From the NCBI GenBank assembly GCA_963920525.1, contig OY986438.1:122674920-122738919 (forward strand): a stretch of DNA of 64,000 bases, written 5' to 3'. This DNA comes from Dichetophora obliterata (taxonomy: Eukaryota > Arthropoda > Insecta > Diptera > Sciomyzidae). This document shows positions 44,094 through 55,905 of the stretch, in pieces. The position numbers and the translations under genes were made by a program. Position 1 is the first letter of the stretch. Each line of letters opens with the position of its first letter. The notes under the pieces are model-generated. The model worked only from the letters and a program-made list of their open reading frames with translations. It was not told the DNA's origin and made no database searches.

Positions 44094-46209
44094 TTAGAGC
44101 TTGTGTACCAAAATGTCAGGGGTCTTAGCTCCAAACTTTCCGATATTTTCATTAAAAGTTTTGATTTCGAATACAACACATAATTTTTACAGAGACTTGA
44201 CTTCGCTCTTATATCTTAAATTCTGAAATAATGTGCAATAAATATCAGATTTTTCGTAAAGATCGTCATGATCGGTGGTGGTGTTTCGATAGCTGTTCAA
44301 AACTCCCTTGCATCTGAAGAATTGACAATTCTTGGCACCAGTGACATTGAGTTCATTTGTATTGCAGTTAAATTAAATAATAGTATTATTTATGTTACCT
44401 GCTCTTGCATTCCTCCTTAATGTGACTTATCAATTTATTTTTAAAACATAAACACACCATCGAAAAAGTTTATAATTTGTTACAAAATAAAGACGTTCTT
44501 ATTGTGTTGGGTGATTTTAACCTACCTTTTTTGACTTGGAGATCATCTGACGATTCTTTATTTCTTACACTTTTTTCCAATAGTGATTGGATAAATGATT
44601 TGTAGATAGATGCACGACAGTTAATCTCCATTGCTCGAATCCCGTATCTCTTCCAGAAGATGTACATCATCCAACTCTTAAAATAACAGTTTTACTCCCC
44701 CACGAAGAAGAAGATAAAGTAACTGCTGATGCGCGAAATAAAAAAAGTTTATAATTTTAAAATAACGGACTATGTAAAACTTTATTTCTTAATTTCGCAG
44801 ACTGATTCGTCTCCAAATTTTACTAGCGAAACATCATACTCATATCGTTTTTAATGATACTCTACAAAGGTTAATGTTATTGTCCGTCCCAAAAAAAAAG
44901 GTGTTGATCCTTTAAATCCACACTGGCTAACAAATGATCTGAAGGAACTAAGAAATTTAAAAAATCGTTTATTTAAAAATATAAAATATCTGGTTCTAGT
45001 TTAGAGTTCTGGTTCTTTGCTTCCTATTGTTCTTGTCGTTATAGATATCAACTATTAAATACACAATGCTATTCCGCATATATAATTAACATAAAATCTC
45101 AATTTAAAGATAATCCAAAACATTTCTATAGTTTTGTTAACTAAAAACATAAAGCCTCCAGCTTTCCACCCTTTATGAAATTCAATCAGGAAGAATCATC
45201 TTGTGACAATGTAATTTCTAACATGTTAGCGAACTTATTTAAAATAACTTACTCCGATATTCCATTTAATATTAGCATGGTGTATCCTTTTATCCCGTCA
45301 GTTAACTCTTTTGAAACTCCTGCAATTGACTCAAATATTTTTATGTGTTTTCTTTGACAAGTAAAATCCTCTTTTACGACTGGCCCTGAGGAAATTCCGA
45401 GCTGTATTTTAAAGCAATGTGCTACAAACCTGTGTACTGTTCTAGCAAACATTTTTAATATTTCCTTGCATAGTGGTTATTATCCTATCATATGGAAGGA
45501 TTCTTATATTATACCATTTCACAAATCTGGCTTCAAGATAGATGTGCCTAACTATCGAGGTATTGCAAAACTAAGTGCAACCCCTAAGTTATTTGAGAAA
45601 ATCATAACTGATCAATTAACCCACTCCGTGTCTTCCACCATTTCTGTCTCTCAACATGGTTTTCTGAAGGGTAGGTCCACTACAACAAACCTCTACTACG
45701 CGTGTTATAAATGGTTTTGTTTTGGGACTGCAGACTGATGTTATTTATACGGACTTTTGCAAAGCCTTCGACAGTGTTAATCATAATCTTCTTTTGAAAA
45801 AACTCCAACTTATTGGATTTAATGTCACATTATTAAATTTGATAAATTCGTATTTATCTAGACATACTCAAAAGGTTTTATATAAGAATTCTCTTTCAAA
45901 AAGGATTTCGGTCACTTCTGGCGTTCCTCAGGGCAGTCATCTTGGACCGGTTTTGTTTTATCTTCATTCGGTAATAGAACACTGTAACGTTTAATGTACG
46001 CTGAGGACGTGAAACTTTTTCTTTGTTACAAAACACCCGAAGAACGACATCTTTTACAATCTGATCTAAATAGACTAGTGGACTGGTGTAGCTTAAATAT
46101 ATTAAATCTTAACTTAAAAAAATGTAAGCAAATGACATTCTCGCGTAGATCTGCTAAGACCAAGAAAGGACTTGATAAACACAAAAGGGACTCCGCGCCA
46201 TCAAGCTAA
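44094..46209 (+). pseudogene. LINE ORF2: endonuclease and reverse transcriptase, decayed
   Basis: Pieces appear in correct order in several frames. The AP-endonuclease start is LELVYQNVRGLSSK (44094), with GGGVSIAVQNSL (44277) and VLGDFNLPFLTW (44503). The linker has LTNDLKELRNLKNRLFK (44925). The RT has FTTGPEEIPSCILKQC (45372), IIPFHKSGFKIDVPNYRGIA (45510), HGFLKGRSTTTNLYYA, the first catalytic Asp in VIYTDFCKAFDSVNH (45740), SGVPQGSHLGPVLF (45918) and the catalytic box MYAEDVKLFLCY (45994), where the usual YADD has become YAED. About ten residues between the last two motifs are missing. After CKQMTFSRR the sequence ends, so the thumb and 3' tail are lost. Jockey/CR1 superfamily; a different family from the LINE at 40.5 kb. 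Multiple frameshifts make it non-functional. Confidence 0.88.
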
Positions 46210-49135
46210 ATGGCTAAAAAGTAGTAAAAATTCGGGTATATACCCTCAGAAAACTCAACATTTTTATGTCTGTCTCTGATAGATAAATGTGAAGTACCTA
46301 GAAACTAATTACGCTTAAATGAAAACAAAAATATTCGAAGCTTTTTGTTATGGCCACAATAAACCATAGCTTCCTTAGCAAACCATACTGGTTTCTTATA
46401 ACTACTGCAATGTAACTTTCTAAAATTCAAATTAAAAATATTGTGATTAAGTTCTTATCAGTTTATTCAAACAATATATCTTAACATTCTTAATCAACAT
46501 TTGAACTTTAAAATTTTTAATTAATTCTTTGCTACTATAACATCTTTTCATTTAGAAAATTCATTTTAGATTTGAATATAATATAAAGCAACAGAAAATT
46601 TGTTTTCTCTTTTAAACTCATTTTATTACTGTTTTTCAATGTATACACTTTTTATATTCTTAACTCAACTTCAAGTTCAGTGAAGGTGAAGATTTTATTT
46701 ATCTTTAGCTGATGGCTATTCATAGCCAATGTAGAACTAATATATCAAGAACATGATTCATCAAAATGTTTACATAAAAATATGTGGGTAGTGTTATTGG
46801 CTACGCAGCCGTTGCTCATTGACATTGTTACAATACGCCTAGACCTAACTCAATGGTTGAATATCTTGAGAATTCATGTTACCACATTTTGTCTAAAGCT
46901 GCTATCTTAGTTCGTATCCATATTTGGTTTACCAAAAAACAGTCATGATATAATTTAATGACAGTTAAGAAAAAAGAAAACAAAAAATCAAAGTAGAAAA
47001 ATAAAACAAACTTGATCTAGGTCAAACTAAAAAAAGGAACAAAAGTGACTGTTTATTTGTTTATCTTTGTTCATCTTTGTTTATCTTTGTAAAGAATTTG
47101 AGGCAATAGGTTATCGCTATGGAATGTGGGAGGAGGTTAGCATTGATGGACATAACTAAATACACACAGAAATGTTTAACCCAGTCAAGTAAGTTGAGAT
47201 GTTGTCATATTTATATTATTTATTCAGATTATGAGTGAAAAAGATTATTTTGGTGAAAGATGAAAAAAGTGTGGCAAGACTGCACTTTTTTTTTTAAATC
47301 AAATATTGATGATAGGAATCAAATAATATTGTGTGTAATGAAGTTGCTCAGGGTCAAATAACTTTTATTTGCTTTACCAAAATACAAAATTTTTAAAAAG
47401 TTCGGCAAGACACGTGTTATTTTAAGATAAAGATATACATATTAAATTAATGTTTCGCATTAAGAGTGAAAATAGAATCAAAATAACTCATTTGTTGCAT
47501 ATATAATCCTCCAAAAAAATTTTATTTGTATTTGACCTAGTTTAAAATTGTTTCGATATTGGTTCAACGGCAATATCACGATCGGTTATGTTCATAGTTT
47601 CTCTAGCTAACAAATGTGTCTTGAAAGTGAATGCTTAATTTGCTTAAGGCAGCTTGTTAAAAAAATAACCCATTCGAGTTATTAGAGCACAACAGAACAG
47701 AATAAACATAATGTGACTTTTGACATACTTTCATTTAAGCCATTGAAAAACATTACAAACCATTTAAAAGTTTGGTTTGAGCACAACAAATGTTCTCTAA
47801 AAATTGAACGAAATAACTAAATAACTAAAAACTAAAATGCTTGATTATTATATCACAGAAAGAGAACACAAATTTTAAAGAGTTCAAATTTGAATGCAAC
47901 ACATATAATCTTAGCAATTGTCCAAATCCAATAACAAAAAAAGCCAGATATCGACTTTTTTTGATCGATAACATAGTACCTCAAAAGTTAAAGTTATAAG
48001 AAGACTTTCTTTGTCTGCCAGTTTTCGCCCTTCCCCTCCTGCTCTCCAGCACTCTACTCTTTCTTACCCCATACACATTACAATAGTCTATCGTATTAGT
48101 TGTGTTAGCCAAGCTAACGGCAACACGCCAAGTTGGACCAAATTAAAAGCAAGCAAACTAAAAGAAAACTAAACGTTTTGAACAAACATTGATAAATATG
48201 AACAAAAGCAGCAACAATAATCACAACAAACATACCAGAACTCATTTGCAAGCCATATCGAAGTTTCAAATGAACCGGTTCAACAACTTTTCCATATTGG
48301 GTGCTAATGAGTTCAAATACATATATAAATATATATATTAAGCTTGGCTTTATTGCTGAAACCCGGCTCTTGTGTGTTCATTGGAAGCTTTTAGGTCCAT
48401 TCACTGGCACACAGCATCTCTTGTTCTTATGCTCACCGAACTTTATTGCTGCTGCTTTTGCTACTTTTATTCTATTGGCTTTTATAGCCAATGCAGCTGC
48501 TCATTTCATTTAGTCATATTTGAAAATCTAGCTAATTCTTATGCAAATAATAATTAAGTCAACTTTGCCATTTCTTGACAAGACGCACAAGTATGCGTAT
48601 GTGTGTGAATGTGTGTTTAAGCTAGCGTTACTTGGCTTACATTTCAGTCATAGCGGAAGCTGTCGCCAATACGTTTAAGTGTTGCCAATCGACTTCAACT
48701 GTTACCGCTTGTAAAGCCGTAATTAACCGTAACTGTATAACACTTTGCATGCCGTCTCATTTCGGTAGATTTTCCGGTTTATGTCTAACAAAACTATCTT
48801 AGTTTTTATTTTTGGAGTGTTTTTCAATTTTAATAGTTTTGTTTTCTTTTGCAGATATGATTTAACTGCTAACCCAAGCGGTTAGATGTAATGCATTGGC
48901 TTATTTTTTTATTTTGTCTACTTTTGGTAACACGGAGTTTATTTCTGTCCGCATTTGTCTTTAACACGCACATTATTTTTTTAAAAATTTTTAATTAAAT
49001 ACATATGTTTGTGAAAGTGTGACCATTTAATTTCTTAAGTACCATAAAGTTTTTCTTTGAAGGTTTTTAGACTTTTTATTTTTTTATTCGGGAAATAGGC
49101 ATTAAGATTTTCTCGACGCAATAGAGAATGCGCAC
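46210..49135. other. Long AT-rich stretch without recognised gene
   Basis: Contains TTTATCTTTGTTCATCTTTG-type short tandem words at 47056-47092 and a pyrimidine-rich part at 48010-48065. ORFs at 48301-48557 lack domains. No transposon ends were identified. Confidence 0.35.
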
Positions 49136-49568
49136 AAGGGCGTCCGCAGGATTTGTTCTAAGGGGCCGCAAAGGCATAAAGGAGTCTAGAATACACATAA
49201 AGAAAATGTAACGTATATAATTGTATTTTCTGAGATTTTTGGTACTAATTTTGTTATCATGATATGCTGGTTGACACACGCTTGTACACATAAGAAAATT
49301 ATATCTATTCCAAAGATGGGGCAAAAATCTTTCTCATATCATGCCCGAAATATCTTCAAATTTAATTTTTTTTCCATGTAATTTAAAACATTTTTACTTA
49401 CAAATATTCTTTGTAATTTAGTTAACCCTCTAACCACTTTTTTTGAAATAATGGAAAAAACTAGTCGTAATAATTTTTTCTAGATTAAAAACGACATTCT
49501 AAACACTTCTGCATCATTAGTTTTTCAATTTACCTTACCGTTTAACTTCCAGGTGAGAAAAGGTGAAA

Positions 49569-49584
49569 TATGCCTCGAGGCATA
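49569..49584. promoter_or_regulatory. Subterminal palindrome of piggyBac (3' side)
   Basis: TATGCCTCGAGGCATA is a perfect palindrome. With the adjacent AATTGTCGGTTT it forms a 27-bp unit that is repeated inverted near the other end. Likely transposase recognition site by analogy with subterminal repeats in piggyBac elements. Confidence 0.6.
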
Positions 49585-49777
49585 ATTGTCGGTTTGAATG
49601 AAAAAAATTAAATCAGGTAGAAATTTCAATTTTGATGGATTTTATTTGAAAAATAGATGAAGAGGTAAAAAAAAGGTGAACAATGGATTATTTTTTGGAA
49701 TGGTAATCTAAAAAACAATTTTTCGAGGTAGAACAACACAAATGTACGTTGCATACCTTGCAAACACATTGAGTTTG

Positions 49778-51935
49778 TTATTTGCATTTGCCATTTTTAC
49801 AAAGTTGTTTACCACCTGCTTTCGGTAGCCAAACTGGAAAATGGTCAAAGCCATCATAGCGTACATCAGCGACTGGATGAATGGCTCGATGACCAACGGG
49901 AACAACTTGACCAAGTACTGGAGTTGATGGTCGATCAACTAGAGTTGGTGGTCGGCTAGCTGGAGCTGATGGTCGGCCAATAACGCGCTTCGAAGAATAT
50001 TTGATGAGGCCAGCAGCAATTTCTTCACGAAATTTCGCCAAGTCCAACACTTTCATGTTAACATCAGATGTACTTGCCGAATCATTCATTTTTTCCGCAT
50101 GGATACGTCGATATAAAAGGGGCGCATTTGTTCCAGACATATCAATGCAATGATAGAACAAACGAGTTGCAGCATCACGTGTTTTTGCTCTAACATGATA
50201 CCTACCCATCAATCCATCCATTAAATCCACACCCCCCATGTGTCTATTATATTCTTTGATTATTTCAGGACAATCTATTTCGACATGCTGCTTCTTCTTT
50301 CGGTCGTACCTCGATGCTTTTGAAGGCTGATGGTTTGGATTGACATGTTCAAATGGTTTTATGCCAACATAACTTGACGCTAAACGGACACTTTTATTGT
50401 CCTTCCAGAGCACCGTGGCAATATCAATACCATACGCCTGACCGACAAATTCAATCGAGTATCCTCTTGCTTCTTTTTTTACAGCTGTATCCGATGGGAG
50501 CTTACAGGTTGCCACTCTGTTTACTCGAATAGTACCCAGACTATAAATGCCTCTGGCACGTAAATAAACTAAAAGAGGTATCGAAGTGTAAAAATTATCG
50601 AAGTATATGATATAATTCTTGAAATCAGGTACTGTTTGGCTCAAACGTATTACAACGTTGGCTGAAGAACCTAGATCTGGACAACCGGGCAATTTTTTGT
50701 TGTCGCCAGCACCATTGTATATCTCGAATCTGTAGGCATATCCAAATGAATCACATAAAACGAATAGTTTTATGCCCCATTTATGCGGCTTATTTGGCAT
50801 ATACTGGCGCAAGTGGTGCTTCATTTTCGTACTGCACATTTGCTCATCCACGCAAAGTCGAGCAGTCTTTGGAACTGAGTCGAATCTTTCATTGAGTTGA
50901 TTGGAAATATTACGCATTCGAAACAATGGGTCGTAGCCAGGCTGGCCCTTTTTGATACGGTCTTCTTCATTGCGAAAAGACAAATATCTTTTGATCAATT
51001 CAAATCGTTTGAAAGTCATTGTGCTTCGAATAGGTTCAAATGCGTGTTTGCCCCAATAACTCTCAAGATTCGGATAACGGTAAATTGACATATATAAATG
51101 AATGCCAATGTATTTATAAATGTCATCAACATTTACCGAGAAACTTGTATTGATGTCCTGACTTGCAGCACACCGGTTCGTTTCTTCGGCTACAATACTC
51201 ATTATCTCTGGGGTAAAGAAATAAGTGAATATCTGGGCAGGTGTATCGAGCTCTCTTATTTGTTCAGGTAGTGTTGAATTACCACGAAATACCACTTCAT
51301 TCACACATAATTGCATGTGCTTTTGACGCCAGACTATCTTACTGAATTCGCTTGAATCCTTGTCGATGTCTTTCAAGTCTGAAACAAATAAATACAATGA
51401 AAAATTGTTAGTCTTGTGTTCATAATGTAGAAATGTTATTGCTCAAAATGAAAAACTAACCTGCACTGGTAAAACCACCATTTGACGGTGCTACAGATGG
51501 ACGCGTGGGATCAAAAGTTGGCAATGGTGATCGTAAACGTTTTTTTGAAGTTGATCTTGGTGGAATTGCCTGTACAGCAGTTGATGTTGATGGTATTGGC
51601 TCTACGATGTTCTCCATCACCACCGTTTCATTTGCTCCAATTTTACCTGTTCCGACCTCTGGTAGTGTTCCGATAGAAGACAGATTCAATGAGATCTCAG
51701 ATCTCATCGATCCGAATTCTGATGGGTCGACGTTTATTGGAAATTCTGGATCACTGAGTATTTCATTGATGGTGCTATCATGGCCATAGATGGGATCAAG
51801 TTCGTAATTCGGATCATTCAATTCATCGTCTGAAGAAAAATCGCCATCGTCTTCCGACCCACATGTCACCGAATCCATCAATTCTACGATTTCCTCGTCA
51901 GATAAATTCGATAATTTAATTCGTCTACTAGACAT
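49778..51935 (-). CDS. piggyBac transposase, two exons, premature stop in the C-terminal domain
   Basis: Exon 1 (51935-51461) and exon 2 (51378-49778) are joined over an 82-bp GT-AG intron and give 691 in-frame codons. The N-terminus is acidic (SEDDGDFSSDDELNDPNY), followed by a basic nuclear-localisation-like STSKKRLRSP. The DDE/DDD core contains the three catalytic aspartates at about residues 336 (LCVDEQMCSTK), 419 (IIYFDNFYTS) and 543 (HMGGVDLMD). The C-terminus has proline-rich linker repeats and then LCKNGKCK, the first cysteines of the zinc-binding domain that binds the element ends. TAA at 49778-49780 interrupts it; the same frame continues for 29 codons with the remaining cysteines (QCVCKVCNVHLCC, KNCF) before a natural-looking stop at 49688-49690. 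The change CAA to TAA would explain the stop. The catalytic core looks intact, but end binding is probably impaired. The start is the first ATG of exon 1 (MSSRRIKLSNL). Confidence 0.93.
51379..51460 (-). other. Intron of the piggyBac transposase, 82 bp
   Basis: On the minus strand CAG|GTTAGT opens and TTATTTGTTTCAG|AC closes the intron. It begins after codon 158 plus one base (phase 1) and restores the frame as GAC (Asp159). Unspliced, the frame meets TAG immediately, so splicing is needed. Confidence 0.9.
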
Positions 51936-52060
51936 TTTTTAATCTATTCACAAATTATGGAACACACGTAGGTAAATCATAAGAAACACAAAAGAATGAC
52001 ATAAAACCGCTAAATAGGGAAATAAATGCAAGGGGAAAAAATATGACGTAAACCGACAGT

Positions 52061-52076
52061 TATGCCTTGAGGCATA
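52061..52076. promoter_or_regulatory. Subterminal palindrome of piggyBac (5' side)
   Basis: TATGCCTTGAGGCATA differs at one base from the palindrome at 49569. Preceding AAACCGACAGT mirrors the sequence beside that site, making a 27-bp inverted pair with two changes. A third half-match GTTATGCCTGGAGGCCG lies at 52416-52432. It is about 125 bp upstream of the transposase start, so it may also influence transcription. Confidence 0.6.
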
Positions 52077-53898
52077 AACAAAAAAATTCCAAAAAATCGC
52101 ACAAAACACTTTTTTTCGTATCAAAATATATATGAAATGAAAGTTGAATAAATTACCTTTATGAAAAAAAAAATTCCGACAGTAAAAACTTGACTGGTTC
52201 GAAAGATTTATTGTTTTGAAAATCACTACTTTTTTTTTACAAAATGAGGTGTTTATTTGACGGATGCTCCCACACTAATGGCTATAGATGCCAAACTGAA
52301 CGTCATTTGCATATGCTGTCTGAGAGAGAAATGTACTCAAATGTACTACGAACATTACTATACTTATATTGATATCATAAAATTTTCCTGTGTGTTTAAA
52401 AAGTGACTTTTGTGAGTTATGCCTGGAGGCCGTGTGAAAGGTTAGAGGGTTAATTAAATAATGTGAGGTCTTCTTTATCCCTTTAAAAATTCGCATCAAC
52501 ATGCATTAGTTCTAGCAGCATTCAAGTTACTAAAATCAAGTTTAGAAACATACCAATTATATGAACTATTAAAACAATTTATTTTTTTTAATTCAAAATG
52601 TATGAATAAATATATAAAGAGGTTTATGTATAGATGGGTTTTGGGCTTCATTCATTTTCTAAACATATTCCAGAACCTCCCTGCAAGGCTTGATTCTGAA
52701 TTCTGGATGTAATGCAAGCACGTGACGTGAAAAAATCCAGAAAATTCCCAAAATGGGTGAACGTCTGTTCAAAAACGTGATTTTGGAGAAGTATAAAACA
52801 AATGTTTCAAATCGAGTTTCCTATTTAAATTTTAGTCATATAAAAATTTTTGATCATAAGATATTCTAATGTAAGAGCGTTTTCTTAATTAGAATTTCCC
52901 ATCAGATTTAAAAATTAGAGCTTGATCTAAAATTAGCCTAATTTATTCAGAATTTTCTAATTTTTTTCACTTTTGAATTAGAAGCTTTTTTAATTAGAAA
53001 AATTAAAAATTATCCAAATTGGATCATTTTTATGACAGAAAAACGATTTTTTAAGCCGACTTTTGAGAAAGCATTTAGTTTTTTAAATTCATTTTACTTT
53101 GTTTTTTTCTTGTGTTTAGTTACTTTAAAACATAAATTCGCTTATCGTCCAAGTTCATATGCTTAAATGTTTTATTGGCTTAAATGTCCCTTAACATCTG
53201 TTGCTCCGAAGAATGATCTTCGACAAATAGGGATATATATAGGACTAATAGAATACCTATTGAAAAGTGCCTATGAAACAAGAGTAAATGAAATGGTATC
53301 GTAACTTATCACTGCGACGAGTACAACATACTATTTAAAAATGCATGCGTGGCTTAGTACAGCTTTATTTATTAATATACTTAAACTAAAATATTTTTGA
53401 GTTCTCTTCAAAATATATTAACATTTATAATGAAAATATCGTCATATAGAATCAAAAAAGCCGTAAGTTACAATAAATTCAAAATCGACTTTTTGATTGA
53501 TCATTGATGCACTTTATCAATATACATGTTCCTGCTAAATTGTACCAATAAAAGCGACATTTTTAGAAAAAATTTCTAAAATCCCTTAGTTTGAGCGCAA
53601 CATACAATTACAATTAAGATAGTTTCTTTGACTCTCCCCTTAAAATTTTTAACTGTAGCTTACGGCTTTTTGATTTAATATAAAGATATTTAAAAAAATT
53701 CACTGCCTAGGGGAGGCAAGCACCCTCTTCCCCCCTGTGGACGCCCATGAATGTGCACACAAAAATATCAGTTGCTTTGATTTTACTTCGTCTAATATCT
53801 TGGCTTATTAAGAATTGTGGAGTTTAAGCTTATTAATGTTTTTATTTCTAAATTTTTTACTATCACCAAATATTCCACCAATTAGTTTTCGAATTTAT

Positions 53899-54219
53899 AA
53901 GCTTTACGTACATATATACATACATACATACAGCTATTGATGAAAACAGTTTAAATTTTTTATTTCTGTGAGTGAAAAAGAAAAATTTTTGCTCCCATGG
54001 TTTTCTGTTAAAAATTTTATGAAACTTTGTAAAAAAATAATTAAATATCAAAAAATGTTTTCGATTTTTTTTTTTGTATATTAAATTATTTTCTTACAAA
54101 GTTCCATAAAGTTTTTAACAGAAAACCATGGGAGCAAAAATTTTTCTTTTTCACTCACAGAAATAAAAAATTTAAACTGTTTTCATCAATAGCTGTATGT
54201 ATGTATGTATATAAAGCTT
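53899..54219. repeat. Long hairpin with perfect 102-bp arms
   Basis: 53913-54014 and 54112-54213 are perfectly reverse-complementary (102 bp). Flanking and inner sequences continue as imperfect matches to about 53899-54060 and 54065-54219, leaving almost no loop. Arms contain TGAAAACAGTTTAAATTTTT and CTCCCATGGTTTTCTGTTAA and end in a TACATACATACA microsatellite. No ORF. It could be a foldback insertion or an inverted duplication; if transcribed it would form a long double-stranded RNA. Confidence 0.9.
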
Positions 54220-55284
54220 TTAAATCCAGAAGTAAGCTTAGACTACTGAGCCATTAAAATAAAATATCAAAAGACTTCGATGTAAATTTTTATAGCTATG
54301 TTAAGTTTTTTATTGAAACATTTTTATAGTTTGGAAGGTTTTCTGTTTTAATTGCGTTATTTTTATAGCGTTATTTTTATAGGAGGGCGTTTGCCCTTAT
54401 TTATATATGAAGCCACACGATTGAAAAATCAATTTTTCAGGCTGTATGCATAACTTAATGAATTACCAACACCCACTGAAGAGATTTGGGCCTTATTAAG
54501 TTTCGAAACCTTTAATATAAGTTTTCTTGTTCAATTCCATTTTTACATATAAAAAGACATTTTTTCAAAACTTTGAAGTCGATTGCTCTAAAATTATTTT
54601 AATGTGGCCTATCATGTTCTTGCCCATCACTGGTAAGTAACAAAGTAAGCCCATCATTGGTTAAATAATGAAAAGTAATCTAAATTTGTGTATTAATTGA
54701 CTTGATTTTTTTCGAAAATCACATATTTTATTGTGTACGTTGTTCTGAAATAGTTATCAGATTTCTTTGTTTTTGGAACTATTTAGTTGTGACATTGTTC
54801 AGTAATAACATATGAGAAGACCAAAAATTACAGCAATGTGGTTATGAGAAAATGAATATCTAAACGAGTATTTATTTTGACCCAGTAGGCACACTCAATA
54901 AATCGAAAAGCTTGTATGAAACTTTTTAAGTTCGAATTATTCTTAATGTGAACTTAAGCTATTAGAACAGGTAATTAGCATGATACAATGATATAAAGAT
55001 AACACATTCCGGTGCGCAGAAAATTCAGTGTACTGCGCATCTACGTCATCACAGAGTTCAGCTGTTTGTTGTGTTTAAGTTTTGTATGAAATTTAAAGTG
55101 ATTTAAAGTTAAATTGATTATAAATGTAAGAAATCCTAGATTTTAAAAATTCATATAGTGAAATATATGAAAAATATTGTTTTAAGCGCAGTTAAATAAA
55201 TAAAAAAAGGTTTACGCGAGTTGGAGGCTTTTTATGGAAACTACTACAAATGAAAAACTAAAAGCATTTTCACTTTCTACTGAT
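54220..55284. other. AT-rich stretch without recognised feature
   Basis: Only random short ORFs are seen. GACCCAGTAGGCACACT at 54890 resembles the terminal motif at 55289. No other signal. Confidence 0.35.
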
Positions 55285-55523
55285 CTACCCCAGTGGGCAC
55301 TTTAGCTAGCGACACGCAAAAAAAAGCATGCTAATTGTGCCAATATACCTTCCATGCTCGCTGTATTGATAAGTGCTTCTGTATGGCCTACCTTTTGAAG
55401 GTTTTGAGTCTTGTCATGTTATTTTATATGAAAAAATGTTTAAAAAAATTTAGAAAAAATTATAAATGATCGGATCAATTAAAAAAATCCAAACTTAAAG
55501 AAAAAACAAAAAAAAATGTTTTT

Positions 55524-55782
55524 TTGTCCGAGTTGGGTCGTGAACCCAGGTCTCCGAAATCTAACACATTACATATCACATTACCTGAAAACTTTTATAT
55601 CGAAAAATTCTAAGTCTTTTCTATTATTTTTGTATGAAGAATTTTCACAAAAAAATTCCAAAAATTTTTTTTACTTAACAGAAAAATTTGTAAAAAAATG
55701 TATATTTTCAAAAAATGTATATTTTCAAAAAATACAAAAAAAAATTTTTTGGTCCGAGCTGGGTCTCGAACCCGCGCTCCCG
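55524..55782 (-). repeat. Two tRNA T-arm-like direct repeats
   Basis: TTTGTCCGAGTTGGGTCGTG with AACCCAGGTCTCCGAAA (55525) and TTGGTCCGAGCTGGGTCTCG with AACCCGCGCTCCCGAAA (55750) are two copies of one sequence. On the minus strand each has a box B-like GGTTCACGACC / GGTTCGAGACC. Matching box A sequences are not clear. Probably 3' parts of tRNA-derived SINE heads. Confidence 0.5.
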
Positions 55783-55834
55783 AAAGCTTACTTCTATTTG
55801 TAATCATGCAAAATAAGCTGAAATTCGTTGACAA

Positions 55835-55905
55835 CTGCGGTAGATGAGTGGATAAGATGCCGGACCGCCAGATGAGAGGACGTTGGTTCAAATCTGGAAA
55901 TTGTC
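55835..55905 (+). repeat. tRNA-like sequence with box A and box B
   Basis: CTGCGGTAGATGAGTGGATA (box A TAGATGAGTGG, one mismatch) and GTTGGTTCAAATCTGG (box B) are about 45 bp apart, with a T-rich tail downstream. Similar in layout to the family A module but with a different middle. It is transcribable in principle, but its acceptor stem is not convincing for a functional tRNA. Confidence 0.55.

Larger units (their letters stand above)
49426..52449 (-). mobile_element. piggyBac transposon, 3,024 bp
   Basis: The ends CCCTCTAACC (49426-49435) and GGTTAGAGGG (52440-52449) are perfect 10-bp inverted repeats flanked on both sides by TTAA (49422-49425; 52450-52453), the invariant piggyBac target. 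Inside are subterminal inverted repeats of 27 bp containing a 16-bp palindrome (49569-49584; 52061-52076). One transposase gene with an intron occupies 49778-51935 on the minus strand. This is the best preserved element in the window. Confidence 0.95.
49136..53748. mobile_element. hAT-like element split by a piggyBac insertion
   Basis: AAGGGCGTCCGCAGG at 49136 pairs with CCTGTGGACGCCCAT ending at 53748 (two mismatches). Both are bordered by GAATGCGCAC (49126-49135) / GAATGTGCAC (53749-53758), a target duplication of about 8-10 bp with one change. Without the nested piggyBac and its extra TTAA the element is about 1.6 kb. No transposase motif was found in the remaining sequence, so it is non-autonomous. 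Duplication length fits hAT, or perhaps a Mutator-like element. Confidence 0.7.

Noticed and set aside
50897..51789. Plus-strand ORFs over the piggyBac transposase
   Set aside because: Antisense of the transposase exons; no motifs of their own.
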